Shown: positions 1 through 12,790, counted from the first letter of the stretch. The stretch is DNA of 64,000 nt from Brachypodium distachyon (GCF_000005505.3 NC_016131.3:1302001-1366000); one strand, 5' to 3'. Program-made: numbers and translations. The notes: generated by a model from the sequence alone, not told the origin.

Positions 1-1250
1 GACGGCGGCAGCGGGGCCTTTTCCAGTGGCTCTTGTGGGCGGATCTCGTGCGGCGCGGGGCCGCGCGTGAGGGCGGATGGCGGTGGTGGCCGGCGGCGCG
101 GTGCGAGGGCGTCCGGTCCTGCAGCTGGTGGCACGACGGCTCGCGGGCTTGGGGGAGGTCCCCAGCCTGCTGCCCTGCAGATCCGGCGGCTCGCGACGGT
201 GCGGGCGCGGGCCAGACCCGGGTTGGGCGGCAGCTTCTGGTGGCTTGACACGGTGCGGTGGCCGGGTGCGACTCCTCGGCGGCGTGGCAGGACCTCTCGA
301 CGGGGTGCGGCTTTTTTGGTGGCGCTGTGGTGGCGCGGCCGGCATTTGTCTTGGCGGGGCTCCCTGCTCGGGGTCAGCAGCACGGATGGCCAGCGTCTGA
401 GTGGATGGCGCGGTGGAACAGCCGGATCTGGGCAGGGATGAGTTTGAGCTGTGCTGGGCGAAAGCCATGGCTCCGTTTGTCGCCGGAGCCAGCGACGGCA
501 ACGCCCGTGGGCGTTGTTACCTTCCTAAAGGCGTCGTTTTGGTGCAGCTCTCCTCCCCTCGTCCAGACCCCATGCTCCAGGGGAAACCCTATATCCGGGT
601 CTTCTCGGATTGGGCGATGTTGATGCCTGGCATCGTTTCCCTCTTGAGGGCAACGCTTAGGAGCGGGAACCGGTTAGAGGGACCAGTGGCTTGGTGTCAA
701 GGTGGTGGCTGCCCCGGTGTCCGTTGGCGACTTCAGTGGCAGCAACAATGGTGTTGGGCAGAGGTTGGGCTGCGGCATCGGTTCTGGTAGTCGGTCTTTC
801 CAACGTGTCCGTTGGCTTTCTAGGATTGGTTGCTTCCTTGTTGGGGAGTCGGAGTCGCCAGGTCAAAGGAGGAGTGATGCGTGATGACGATGACTTGGTG
901 AGAGGTGGTCCGATTTCTAGAGTTCCTTTTCGGCGCAGGCCTTGCATAGCGCCCCTCTGAAGCTCGTCATCAGAATCGGCGTCTTTTGTTCGCCTGTGAG
1001 GATGACCGACTGTTTGGCATGGGCCGGTACGAGCTTGCGTGCCTTTGGAGGCGAAGTCCCCGTTCTTGGACGCTGGTGGGGGAAGTCGGAGTCGCCAGCT
1101 CAGGTGGAGTGTTTGTGTGATGACGATGACTTCTGCGTGCAATCTCGACGGCAATCTTCCTTCGTTTGCGTGCGTTGAGTGAGTGTGGGTGGCCAGGTCG
1201 GTCAGGGTGGTCCATGGTGCGGTCATGTTTCATGACGGTGTTATGGATGT
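1..1250. repeat. GC-rich repeat-like DNA, unclassified
   Basis: No coding region is supported here. The open frames overlap on both strands, mostly lack ATG starts and resemble no family I recognise. The composition is strongly G+C and G+T rich, then changes abruptly to AT-rich near 1250. Two imperfect copies of one segment can be seen, at about 844-895 and 1081-1131. Each contains GTCGGAGTCGCCAG followed by GATGACGATGAC. This style of sequence is common in unclassified grass transposable elements, so a degenerate element cut by the window edge is the best guess. Confidence 0.4.
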
Positions 1251-2106
1251 TTGTTACGGTTTTTGTCCGGTTTTCCGTTAGTTAACGGGACAATTCTATT
1301 CTTCTTAATTAATAGAGAGTCTTCGGACCGGTTCGAAAAATATTACTCTATGATCACGTTCACTTCAAATTCTTACAGTACTTGCAACATAGTTTCACAT
1401 CCTTTCTCTACCTTCTTTCCAAACAACACCAACTTGGAACAGTGCTTTCAAACCATCTTATGCAACAATGATGATGATAGACCCGAAATAGATTCATCAT
1501 CATACTAGGCTCCCGAACATATATACTCCAAAAATCAAGTGCAAAGTTTACGTCACCGCCATCGTTTTCCTCGCCGAGCTAGTACGCTCCCCCCTGCGCC
1601 GAGGACCCCACCGAGTCAGCGACCACGTAGCACGTGGACGTAATCTTCCCTTGGTCCCCACCTGCAGGCCCCACGCGTTTTCGGTGCTACGGCGGGCCCA
1701 CAACTCTCAGTCATCGTAGACCCGGTCCACCGCAGCAGCAACGGGCAGAACGGATGGATAGACAGAGACACCTCTCGCCTTCCGAAACGCGCCGCGCCTG
1801 AGCTGTACCCACGAACAGGTGCGCCCCACCTCAGCATGTCCCCACACGTCATGGAGTGGGGGTCCAGAGGCGACTGACCCGCGTGGGCGCGGCCAGCAAA
1901 CGGCCAAAACCAGCCCACCTGGACCGCCGCCCCCGGTTCCGTCCCCCACGCTGACGTGCGGGGGCCACCGTTTCCGAGTGGTGTCCCGCAGGTCAGTGAG
2001 ACAGCCCGCAGGCCACAGCTCATCGTCATCTTCCGTTTCCCCCTTGTATACTACTCCCATGGTCACGCGCTCCTCGGGCGTTTGAGAGCCGCTGTTTAGG
2101 GCTAAA
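1251..2106 (+). promoter_or_regulatory. Upstream region of the Pti1-like kinase gene
   Basis: No gene is seen in this stretch. It changes from AT-rich (1251-1550) to GC-rich (1560-2100), as is usual just upstream of grass genes. The kinase transcript probably begins near 2100-2160. A plausible non-coding first exon ends at a GTAAAC donor after 2321, and its intron would be accepted shortly before the start codon at 3297, for example after the AG near 3280. The leader intron is an inference from splice-like signals only. Confidence 0.35.
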
Positions 2107-3296
2107 CTACGGGTTTAATTTCCGTCCGCTCCCCGCAAAGACGGCTTTACCAGCAGCAGCGGCAGGACGAGAAGCGAGAGCCGAGAGCGAGGCTGTGCTG
2201 CAAGCCCCCACCCCAGTACCCCACCCCCACCACCGCCCTCCTCCCTTGGCTTCCAAGCTACGCTTCGGCTGCGAGAGGAGCCCGCGACCGTGGCCTGCTG
2301 CTGGTGTGCTGCGGGGTGCAGGTAAACAACTCTGCTCCGGCTGGGCTTCCCTTCCTCAATCCTCATGGTTGGTTTGGTTGATTGGTTGGTTTGCTCCTCG
2401 AGATCGCTGGAGCTCTAGTTTTTTGTTTTGTTTCTAGCGAGTGTTCGGGGCGCGGTCCGCGGAGTTGACGATGCGGTTGGATGGATTCGTTCGTTCGTTC
2501 AGAGCGGGGGGAATAGACTTGTCCGATTCTATTTTGTTCCGGGGGGGCGGTGATGGCGGTGGTGATTTGATTTGGGATCGATTGGTTTCTCCGCCTGTTC
2601 TGTTCGTGGTTCCTCGCTGGCGGCGGGCTCTGGTTCGATTTCGCGTGTTGTTTTTAGGGAGAATTTGGGGCTTGATTGATTAGTTTCTGGCGGCCCTGTG
2701 TAGTCTGTAGTGGAATATTTCCCGTTCCGGTCGTCTGGTTCCTTCCTGATTTACTTGTAGTACCGTGTGTAGCTACTGGATTTGAAGTGGAGTGGTTGGT
2801 ACCGCGTACTCATCGCTCGTTGGTTATTTCCGGGGAATTAAAGCGAGGTCCCCCACCCCCCATTCATGCGCTGTTCTCGCATTGTTTTTTATGCGATGAT
2901 GGATAGTTTTTTAGTGTGGGATTAGGTTGCGATTTCAGTATGTGCTAGTGGCTCACTGCTACTACTAGTAGCAACTAGCCAGTAATGGAGGAATTGGCTG
3001 AAAGCGGTTGAATTCTTATACGCTAATCTGCTACCTGGGTGCTCCTTCTAAATGTTTCCCCTCATTTGTCTTAGGAAATGCCTGTGGTTGCTTGTAACTA
3101 TGGTCATGTTATGTATTCAGAAATTTGAACTTCTTGCAGATGATATAACTGAACTCTAGATTCTGTACTGGTTGAGTGATTCTGTAAAAACATGCTTTGG
3201 TTCTTAAAAAAATAAAATTATTTGTGCTCTGAGCTTTTTAAGTGTGCTGACTCTTTTGTTCATTTGGTGCATGGATTGAAGTGGAGAGGAGACAAC

Positions 3297-6200
3297 ATGA
3301 GGCACTGGTTTTGTTGCAATTGCCGGTTCGGTGGGGAGGAGGATGACCATGACATGGAGCATTCCAAAGCTAAGGGCAATAAGATGGACGGTGCGTTTGT
3401 ACCCCTGTGTTTAAATATTACTTGGTTTACATTTGAGAAAAATATATATTCTTAGTTGGTTCACTTTGGATTACGAATGCAAATTGAATATCAACTGTAT
3501 CCATAGTGAATGTAGTTATCAATTTGAATGCTAGTCGACAACTTAGCACATACACATGTCATAGCATTTACATGTGCTTGCTCGTCGAATGCATGTTCCA
3601 ACATTGATCTTATATGCTATTTTTGGGTTATGCATACTATTCTTAGATTCTTTTGAAGGGCCCTAGTGTGCCAAATGTTCTTCCTAGATTTCTAGCAGCG
3701 CGTCATTTTACTATACTCCATGGGATATAACAATTAATTATTATTGTAGCAGTCATTATTTGGCTATTTGCCCTAATGCACAGGTTTCCGCAAAAGAAGA
3801 ATCCATGTGCAAAAGTATTTAACAAATGAAGAAGGAATAGAACCACAGATAGTTAAAAATAAACAGTGCCAAATAAAGCGTAGATGACAAAAATACTAAA
3901 ATAGAAGGAAAATAAAACAATGAAGGGCCCAACCGGGTTCGAACCGGTGACCTATTGATCTGCAGTCAATTGCTCTACCACTGAGCTATGGACCCATTGT
4001 TGTTGTTCTTGCTGCTGGCTCTGCATATATCTGAAACCCTCTATGAGTTGTGAGTAGCATAGTGGGTGATAATGTTCTTATGTCATATTTTACCTCTTTC
4101 TTTGTTGTGTAGTTTCACTCAAACGTCCTAATGTGTTCTATTGCAACCTACTTTCGTTGCTTCTTGCATTCAGTTTTTCTGCTAACATGATTTTTATTCC
4201 AAGTCATTGTTGATTGGATTATTTTGTTTATTTAGCCAAGCAAAAGTCTTCAAGACCTGCTGATCAACCCGAGATAGATTTTTTCCCTCCTACAATTGAT
4301 GTCCCTGAATTGTCGTTCGAGGACTTAAAACAAAAGACCGACAATTTTGGATCGAATTCTCTGATTGGTGAAGGTTCATATGGACGAGTATATCATGCCA
4401 CTATGGATGATGGGAGACAAGCGGCAATCAAGAAATTTGATGCATCAGAAAATGAGCCTAACGATGAATTCTTGAAACAGGTGAGCTTGTTCTAAGGTCT
4501 AACTTATCTTTTCTGTTTGCTATCCCTTGTGCATAGATGATAGTAAAACGGACTTACTCTATAATTTCATTATTTCTGGACTCCAGGTCTCGCTTGTATC
4601 GAAGCTAAATCATGAAAATCTTGTTGAGATGTTGGGCTACTATGTGGAGGGCAACTATCGTATATTGGCATATGAATTTGCAACGATGGGTTCTCTTCAT
4701 GATGTTCTGCACGGTAAGATATTAGGCACTAGGATTCTTAGCATGTGGTATCATAAAGTCGTTCTCTAAAATATCAAGTCCAGCCATGAGAGACTTGTAT
4801 TGTATTTCTTAATAAACAGGGAGAAAAGGAGTTCAAGGGGCGCAGCCTGGACCTGTGCTTGACTGGATGCAGAGGGTCAAAATTGCTATCGAGGCGGCAA
4901 AAGGTGTGGAGTATCTGCATGAGAAGGTTCATCCTTCAATTATCCATCGGGACATCAGATCAAGCAATGTACTTCTGTTTGAGGACTTCAAGGCGAAAAT
5001 TGCAGACTTCAATCTCTTAAATCAGGCTCCAGATATGGCAGCACGTCTACATTCAACTCGTGTATTAGGAACATTTGGATATCATGCTCCAGAGTAATTG
5101 TCTGATTCATGCTAATGCATTTTTGCTTAATATTACTCAACTACAAAATAAAATACAGCTCTACTGTATTCACTTGCCTGATACGTGATTCTGAAGTCTC
5201 GAACAAGCTAAAATATGATAACTCTGTTTTGCAAATGTGGAGCATTGTTATTATTTTATATTCATAATTCATGCCAATGTAGTAAGTCCCATCTTTAAAT
5301 GGCAACTGCTTTGAAACATTTCTTATGCTTTTTTTGGATGAACTAACTTTTAGATTGCCCTCGTATAGTTTGCTACTGTACTATGTTCAGCTGGTCGATT
5401 CATGTAGACCTCAAGCCACTTCTCTGTGTGGAATGTCAGACTGCCGGATCTCATTCAACTACTTAACTACTCCCTCCGTTCCTAAATTCTTGTCATGATT
5501 TTAGTTCAAATTTGAACTAAAACCACGACAAGAATTTAGGGACGGAGGGAGTATAATATAACTACAGTTGTCATTCTCTCCACTTAGTACTGGAGATGCA
5601 TATAGACTCTAGCTTCATGTCCAATCGACATCACCGGTTCTAGTCTAGGTGCCCCAAAATGCATATTATCGGAGTCAAAGTTACACTGAAGGCCGTGGTG
5701 GCGCATCCAGGCAGGGATGAGTTGCATGGCTTCATTTAGCCCAACAAATAACATCGGCCACAATTCTGCCAGACTTGCTGACCGAATAAGAACGGACCAA
5801 ATGTAGCGGATTTAAAAACTTCCCGGTCCGAACCCATGGTGCGTAGCTGTATTAATAGATAGTGGTTGCCCCGAGCATTAACCTCCAACTATTTGTATGT
5901 AGCAAATGTAGAATTGGAAATTATTACTGCGTGACAGTCCACCAGGAATATGGTACACGGCACGGCATGACACATATCCTCTAAAATTTATCTTAAATCT
6001 GTTCTCTTGCTGCAAATCGACTTTGGGTAAACGAATCTGGTACTATGGTGTGTGCTATAAATTGAGGTTTGCTATTTTTGCCCACATTTCACTTGTGTAA
6101 TGGATTATGCGTCTTCTTTTTCTTCACGAGGATTTGTTAAACTACTTTAACTTGTAGTAACTAGTAAGTACGCAAATCCATAGTAACTTAATTTTTAGAA

Positions 6201-8607
6201 CCAGCAGTCCTGCTAGTGAACCTACAAGGTGGGCAGCCAGTTTGGTTTGTAATGATTATGATGTTGACATTAGTTTTCTTACTCATTTGGACTGTAATCA
6301 GTGGTAACTACATATGGAAAGAGAACACTAGTAAATTTTACATTTCTGACTTTAATGTGTCAACCAGGTAGGCTATGTGTGTCTGTGTGCGGGGGAAGCG
6401 GGGCGGGGGTATTGTGTTGGACATTGATATCGTTTTGTCTCTTATAAAATGTACTCCCTCCGTCCGGAAATAAGTGACTCGGATTTTTCTAGATTCGTAT
6501 GTATCTACGCGTTTTAGTGTATAGATACATGCGAATCTAGACAAATCTGAGTCACTTATGTCTGGACGGAGGGAATATTTGAACTTCTAACTATATGGTG
6601 GTTGGTTACGTGGTGTGCCCCCTGTCAGAATTTTGGCTTGTACTGATATTTAGGCGTGCAGCCTTACTTTGTTAACTGACATTCCAAGAAACAAACATCA
6701 TAAGTGGTATGGGGCTAAATATTAAAACATGCTTATTTTGGGGTGAATATGTCGTTTTCTAGAAAAGCTGACACAGGCAATATGTTTGTAGAATTTTTTT
6801 CTGTTTCCGGAACAAGTCACCTAGCATGTTACCTGGCATCTGCTATCTCAATTCCCACAAGGCAACCTAATGCTCTCTGCATGTAGTATACATTTTGGAA
6901 TTTATGCAGAACATTGTTAATTTACAGAATACGTATGTGCCATCTAAGCGTTCAACAACCGTGTGGTGGACTACTTAAGTGTAATTAAGCGGAAACCTTT
7001 TCTGACTGGCCTACTCGAGCCTAAATTTCCATGATATTTTCCCAATCCCTAATCTGGCAATAATTAGACCCTTCTTTGTTTTGCTGTCCAAACCTGCTGA
7101 GATTAATTCCATATGGTTACAAAGGAAAAATATGTTCACTGATATTGTTCAGACACTACAGCGCTAGTTTTTTCTTTTTTTGCCCTTGATAGATTTTGTT
7201 CTCTGCCTCTTAGAACTGCAATGTTTGTTTTTTGCCTTGTTCTTAATGCCCATGCTCTCAGTATCATGCTTTATGCTAAGTGTTAAGTTATTACAGATTG
7301 GCTTAAAATCTTTTATAGCCAGATCAAGAATTTCTGTAGCAATCAGTGTAAAAATATATTTGTTCTTGGCACGAGTTGTGGAAAAATTTGAACCCTGCTT
7401 TTCATGCATTACCCCTCTAACTTGGATGCTCCTACTCGATGCAGATATGCTATGACTGGCCAGTTGACACAGAAGAGTGATGTCTACAGCTTTGGCGTGG
7501 TTCTTCTGGAACTGCTGACTGGAAGGAAACCAGTAGATCACACAATGCCTCGGGGACAACAAAGTTTAGTCACTTGGGTATGTTATTCTGCTAGCATGCT
7601 CTTTCCATGGTTGCTTATTTGTCTGTCTTTAGTGATTGTCTTTAGTGATTTTCCCTGTGTTAACTCTAGTGGTAAAATTGAAACTGTAAGATTTAGAAAG
7701 AAATTGTGTGAAGAAAACGACTCGATTTAAGGAATCTGATTGAGATGTATTTGGCCACGAGCAGTCCATTGAAATGTAGGAATGAGCATCTAGCTGACGC
7801 GAGCACCATGTTGCAGCTTCAGCATTCAAAATCCTGACAGGAACTGGTTGACTTGATACCCGTATGCAGAGTGACATGTTTCTACAAGTTATGTTAGTTT
7901 GGGTTTGAATTGCTGAAAATCCTGATAGTAACTGGCTGACTGGAAACCTGTACACAGACTGATACCGTTTGACTGTTTCTAAAAGTTAAGTTAGTTTGGT
8001 TTTTGAATTTACCTCTATTTAACTCGCCAGTGGACTTGAACAGGAACTAATTAGTCCAGCTTCTAGCACTTCAACCAGTTAGTACCTGAACACCTAACAT
8101 GACAGGAAACCGGATGATAAGCAACCACACACATTTCCTATTAAGAATTGGATTTCTCTGGCTCAATTTTTTGCTGGTACTGATCCATTGCAAGAATCTC
8201 TCTGGTAGCAAGATCAGAACCAACATAACATTTCCATAGCTAATCTTTGTTGTGTGAATTCAGGCTACTCCAAGATTGAGCGAAGACAAGGTCAAACAAT
8301 GTATAGATCCTAGGCTGAAGGGAGAATATCCTCCAAAGGGTGTTGCTAAGGTATCCTCTTCTCATCCGTTCCGCGTGCGTGCTATTTAACACTGGTTCAG
8401 AGTTATTACCTTCATCAACTGTGGCGTTACTGACGTTACTCTTTGCACTCTCATCTGCAGCTTGCTGCAGTGGCAGCTCTATGCGTGCAGTATGAAGCAG
8501 AGTTCAGGCCCAACATGAGCATCGTTGTCAAGGCACTCTCTCCTCTGCTACAACAAAGACCAGTGGTGCCAGCTGCCTCAGAGCCGGTCCCGGCAACCGA
8601 GACTTGA
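3297..8607 (+). CDS. Pti1-like serine/threonine protein kinase
   Basis: This is a receptor-like cytoplasmic kinase of the Pti1 group, which acts downstream of receptor kinases and OXI1/AGC kinases at the plasma membrane. Seven coding exons are read: 3297-3390, 4236-4480, 4587-4713, 4820-5093, 7445-7577, 8264-8350 and 8461-8607. All junctions are GT-AG, the frame is kept, and the product is 368 residues. The start MRHWFCCNC is the usual short N-terminus, whose cysteines are candidate S-acylation sites. The glycine loop is [10 protein letters not shown], followed by AAIKKFD, the catalytic HRDIRSSN and the activation segment [12 protein letters not shown]. The DFG position reads DFN, as in other Pti1 proteins as I recall them. 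Intron 4 is unusually long (2351 bp) and carries two Stowaway MITEs. Intron 1 holds an antisense tRNA gene. A broken inverted copy of exons 5-6 lies near 18-19 kb. Confidence 0.93.
3924..3995 (-). tRNA. tRNA-Cys (GCA)
   Basis: The reverse strand folds as a 72-nt tRNA. The acceptor stem GGGTCCA pairs with TGGGCCC, with one G-U pair. The D-arm contains AGCTCAGTGGTAGAGC and the anticodon loop is centred on ACTGCAG, giving anticodon GCA. The T-arm contains GGTTCGAACC. The unpaired base after the acceptor stem is U, the expected discriminator of tRNA-Cys. No intron is present. A T-run just downstream on the minus strand (TTTTATTTTCC) fits pol III termination. The gene lies inside the first coding intron of the kinase gene, antisense to it. 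Confidence 0.95.
5470..5551. mobile_element. Stowaway-type MITE in kinase intron 4
   Basis: This 82-bp element is almost a perfect palindrome. It begins CTCCCTCCGTTCCTAAATTC, ends with the complementary sequence ...GACGGAGGGAG, and is flanked by TA on both sides, the Stowaway target duplication. It lies in the long intron 4 of the Pti1-like gene. Confidence 0.85.
6454..6575. mobile_element. Stowaway-type MITE in kinase intron 4
   Basis: A 122-bp near-palindrome starts CTCCCTCCGTCCGGAAATAA, ends TCTGGACGGAGGGAA, and has TA on each side. It is a second Stowaway insertion in the same intron and a different subfamily from the element at 5470. Confidence 0.83.
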
Positions 8608-9425
8608 GATGTTTGATCATGGGACCTCCCAGCACATACCAGCTCGCAATCAGCTCAACCTGTGTGATTGAGAGCGGTCCAGATGTTTATCTACTGGGAT
8701 TATTCTGAATCGGATACAGAATGCATGAACTCCCCTCTGCCAACTTGTTACCAGCCTAGATTTTTGCTGCTTGAGATTTTTGCTGTATATCGGTCTATTG
8801 TAGGTTCAGGATTGTTTCTTCCCTCTTTTTTACAAACTGCCCATCAGAGGTGCCGGAAACTTTGACATCGTTTGGAATTAGATGCAACATGCTCTGAACT
8901 TCCATCTGGTGCTCGGCGAGGTTACTCGTGGTGTCTCTGAGATCTTAAGAATGTCCTGGTGTTGTTATCGGCACTGGGCTATCTAAAACCTGAACATGTT
9001 GAGCCCATTGCTCTCGCCATGTACTTAATTTCAGGACAGGGTAGAACTCAATGCCATATTTCCTTCTGCGTGTCTGGTTACGGTTAAACGATTCCGGAAT
9101 CATGCTTACAGGAATGATTCCGGGATTAAGGAGGAAAAAATTCGACACCATGCAGCCTGAAATTTGGTCAAAACCAAGCCTACAGATGGGGCAGACTATG
9201 AACTTCTTTGGGAGCTCTCTGCTCCGAACCTCTGTTCCTGGGGTGGGCGGAGTCGTCCCGAAAGATCCAACTGCCTGAAGTTGCAAACTCGGAGTAGAAA
9301 ACAAGCACTACATGTTCTCCGGATTCACTATAAACACAAGAATTTCAAAATTGTCACCGAAAGTTGGAGAAAATTCCCCACCTCCTCGTTCACCTCCTTC
9401 GGTCGAGTCTATCCACTGCAAGATT
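8608..9425. other. Kinase 3' UTR and flank
   Basis: After the stop codon comes AT-rich DNA that probably holds the 3' UTR of the kinase gene, to about 8900. Open frames between 8945 and 9457 exist on both strands but resemble nothing I know and have no codon bias, so no gene is called. The last 16 bases (9410-9425) are the left copy of the target-site duplication of the adjacent LINE. Confidence 0.5.
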
Positions 9426-9988
9426 TTTTCAACGCAAAAGCCTCTTTATTAAGTTGAAATAATGGTTACATCCTCAATCAAGAGAGGCAGAATGCTAGGA
9501 GGGGGGAACTACTAATCCAAGATCTAGTAGGCTCAAACTTCGCCAATCTAGCTAACTCATGTGCTACTCTATTTGACTCACGGAAGCAATGACTAATGTT
9601 AAACCGGGCAAGATCATCCAGAAGTGCAAAGCAATCTTCGTAAATTGCAGCAGCAGCGCCCATCGGTTGACGACCACTGGAGAGAGCATCGACGACGACC
9701 GACGAGTCTGAGTTGATGATCACCCGGGAGCAGCCAGAGAGAGTCGCCGGTTCCAGTCCAATGCGAACCGCATGAGCTTCCGCGGCTTCCACATCAGCAA
9801 CAAAATCAATTCTCCAGGTCATAGCGGACAGAAAATTGCCGGAATGATCGCGGATCACCGCTCCCACAGACCCGCGAAGAGAATCCTCGTCGAAGGAAGC
9901 ATCGACGTTCAGTTTTACCCAGTCCATAGGGGGTTTGCTCCACCCAAGCTTCTTAGCTCTCGCTTTTGCCGATGTAGCTGCCGCGTAG
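9426..9988 (-). mobile_element. 5'-truncated LINE with RNase H domain
   Basis: This is the 3' end of a non-LTR retrotransposon on the minus strand. A frame from about 9980 down to 9478 encodes a plant LINE-type RNase H domain. Visible motifs are LNVDASF, GAVIRDHSGNF, EAAEAHAV, INSDSS and RESNRVAHELARLA. The insertion is bounded by an exact 16-bp direct repeat, TATCCACTGCAAGATT, at 9410-9425 and 9989-10004, a textbook target-primed target duplication. A short T-run lies at the 3' end (plus-strand left edge). Only about 560 bp survives, so reverse transcriptase and endonuclease are missing and the copy is dead on arrival. Confidence 0.88.
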
Positions 9989-10720
9989 TATCCACTGCAA
10001 GATTATCTCCTCACTCACTGGAAAATGTCCATCGGAGTTTCAAAAAAATTAGAAAATGTCTATCGCTCTCCACCTATTGATCGATTGGGTCATTTCGCTA
10101 TGTTATAGGAGTATTCTGTTCCTGGTGGAGTACTTATTCCTCATGGCCACTCGGTTAGATTTTGGGTCCTTGACACCATACTTGTTCCTCGTGTAGTCGA
10201 CTAGTCGTGTATTTGTATGCGCCTTTCTCATTTCGTCTTTGTACTCTAGGGTTTAATCCTTCAAGTTGTGTTTAACTGTTTCTACTGATTTCTTATGCTT
10301 CTGTGGTTTACTCATGGGTCCATAGGTCTCTGACTTACAATTCGAGGCAAAGCCAGGAGCACAAAGTGAGGTGCCTTGCTCACTATTTCGAGAGGGTTAC
10401 TGAGTCTACGTCTACTGGTTTTGTTTCATTTGAGAGGAAGGTTCTTCCTCGCGCTCTTGTCTCCGGTGGCATTTCCTACCCGACAATGATGCCTGGATTA
10501 AGTCCAGCACGCCCCTCTGCCCGTTCCAGGTAAGGGATTCCGTGTGTTTCATACTAGTTCTCTACTTCTCTTGCACGGTTCCTCTGAAATTAGCTAGCAC
10601 ACAGGTTAGTCGAGTTGACCTGTGTTTGTAACATAAATACTGAGCTTGTGGGCAGCATTGTTTCAGGCTGCATACCTCTTTACAGCATTCTGTTCGGCCA
10701 CATAAGAGTAAGATGATATA

Positions 10721-10794
10721 CTCTTTCCGTCCCAAAATAAGTGACATGGATTTGTATATACAAATCCACGTGACTTATTTCCGGACGGAGGGAG
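10721..10794. mobile_element. Stowaway-type MITE in PARG copy A intron 2
   Basis: A 74-bp palindromic element (CTCTTTCCGTCCCAAAATAA ... CCGGACGGAGGGAG) is flanked by TA. The intact PARG copy keeps only a remnant ending GGATCGGAGGGAG at about 31350-31362 in the corresponding position. The insertion therefore predates the duplication. Confidence 0.82.
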
Positions 10795-12459
10795 TAGTAG
10801 CTTATAAGAAGTTGATTAATTATTATCTGTTAGCATCCATCATATTGAGATTTAACTAAAGCAAAACGAAGTTGACAATCACAACATAGAATAATTGCAT
10901 GTCTTCATATTTCATTACATTTTGAGTCATATGGGCATTTTGGGATTTGAAGAGGCTCACTGGAGAAGTATATGTATTGGTCCTTCTTTTATGTGATTTT
11001 TTCTTTGTTCGCTATTTTGTGTCTGCGTCCTGGGAGGAAGGCATGCCACAATATTGATAATTTGATTTATCAACATTCTGATGTTGATGATGGTATGTCA
11101 GTATGTGCATGATCCTGGTATTGCACAGCGACAGAAATAAGGCTAGTAGAAATGGAGAACCCTGTGACACTAGAACATGAATTAGGAACAGTGAGGGTTC
11201 TCTTTTATCTTAACATATACCAAAATGCCTCAAGTTCCTTCCAATTTTGATGAAGTATGCTGATTGTTCATTTTATTTTCATTAGTAGGTAATTTCCTCA
11301 GGTTTGATAGAAGATGAGGAACAAGAAGCCCTTGAGGTTGACTTTGTGAATAAATATTTGGGAGGCGGTGCACTTTCCAAGGGTTGTGTTCAGGTCTGTT
11401 TCTTTTGGTTAGTAGATTACCTCCTCGATGTTCAACTTCATAAGAAATGACTCCATTTGAGATTGCATTAATTAATTATGGGACGTTATTTGTTTATCTC
11501 TAGTTTTAGAACACATTTCTACATCCATTTTGTATGAATTGTTTGTAAGTTATCCATAATCTTCTAATTTACATGGAAAATTACTATTGCACCAATGTCT
11601 TATACCTTCATTCTATGTCTTCATGCTGCTGAATAGCACTTCTTGATGTTGTGCAGTTTGGCTAGTTAAAATAAATTACACTGATGAAGGTGTTTCTGTA
11701 GTTGTCTTATAAATGTTGTATCTGTTCTATGGTACATGAAGAGATTCGTTTTATGATAAACTCAGAACTAATTGTGGGCATGCTCTTTATGGCTTCCATG
11801 GAAGATAACGAGGCTATAGAAATTGTCGGCGCAGAAAGGTTCTCATAGTATATGAAGTTAGCTTTAAGAGTAAAATGCACCGTAAGTCCTAAAACTATAC
11901 GAAGGGTGTCAAGTTGGTCCTAATTCTTCGAAAGTGCATATTTGACCCCTAATTCTTTTAATTGTAAACGCGTGGTCCTAATCGAACCAACGCGGCTGCT
12001 GACCGGCTACGTGGCAATTTGACCGCCACGCTGGCTAACTGCCGTTGCTGCAGTTTTCCAAATAGGCCCTTCCTGTCTGGCCATTTCATTATTCCGTCCG
12101 TTCCCCAATTTCACAATCCCGCTCGAAGCACAGGCGGCGCGGGAGTCGATTTCTAGGGTTTCCCCTCCGGCGAGCTTTGAAGGGGGCCGGCGGTGAGGCG
12201 GCGGCTTATCGCCGCTTCGTCGGTGGTGCTCCGACGTCATGGCGCCCTCGCGACGCGTCGTTGGTGCTCCTCCGCCTGAATAAGGCCAGTACACTTATCC
12301 GATTTGGTCGCTGGGGTTTTATCGAGAGAGTTTTGAACCTGCTTGGTGGAGTTGGAAGTAACAACGGTTATCCGATTTGGTCGCTGGGGTTTTATCCGAA
12401 GTAACAATTAGTTGGTAGAGTTGCCAAATTTTAGGGTTTTCGTTAGGCGATTTCTTAGA

Positions 12460-12790
12460 CCTTTGTCTCTGCTTTGCTAGGAAGCGACGATTTATTTTCC
12501 GTTGAGATGCGCCATGGTGGATTCTTCTGTGGCCATGGCACGAACAAAGCTTATGTGGACGGGCGCACTGACTGGTTCGACAACTGTGAGACGGACACTT
12601 GGTCTCCTTTGTGGGTTAAGGATTTCGTGGAACAGCTAGGATACAATACTGGAAAGGTTGATGTGTATTGGCTGTTGCCTGGCAAGAATTCGGATGATGG
12701 ACTACGCATCATAGATAGAGATGCTGACACCCTTAGCATGGCTTCAGTGGTGTCAAAGATCAAGAATTTTAACTCCAGTGTTGTCCCCAC
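12460..12790 (+). pseudogene. Captured PB1-like domain fragment
   Basis: The open frame contains VEMRHGGFFCG, KAYVDGRTDWFDNCE, DTWSPLWVKDFVEQLGY and VYWLLPGK. This is the PB1-like N-terminal domain found in plant proteins that also carry MULE transposase and zinc-knuckle domains. It begins near an acceptor-like CTAG at about 12480, with an ATG at 12507. It ends near 12775-12790, where the sequence switches to the antisense of the neighbouring GRF fragment. Only this domain is present, so it is a transduplicated fragment rather than a gene. Confidence 0.7.

Noticed and set aside
8945..9304. 119-codon open frame on - (containing KKFIVCPICRLGFDQ)
   Set aside because: No recognisable family, codon bias or splice context. 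A CPIC pair alone is not evidence for a zinc finger.
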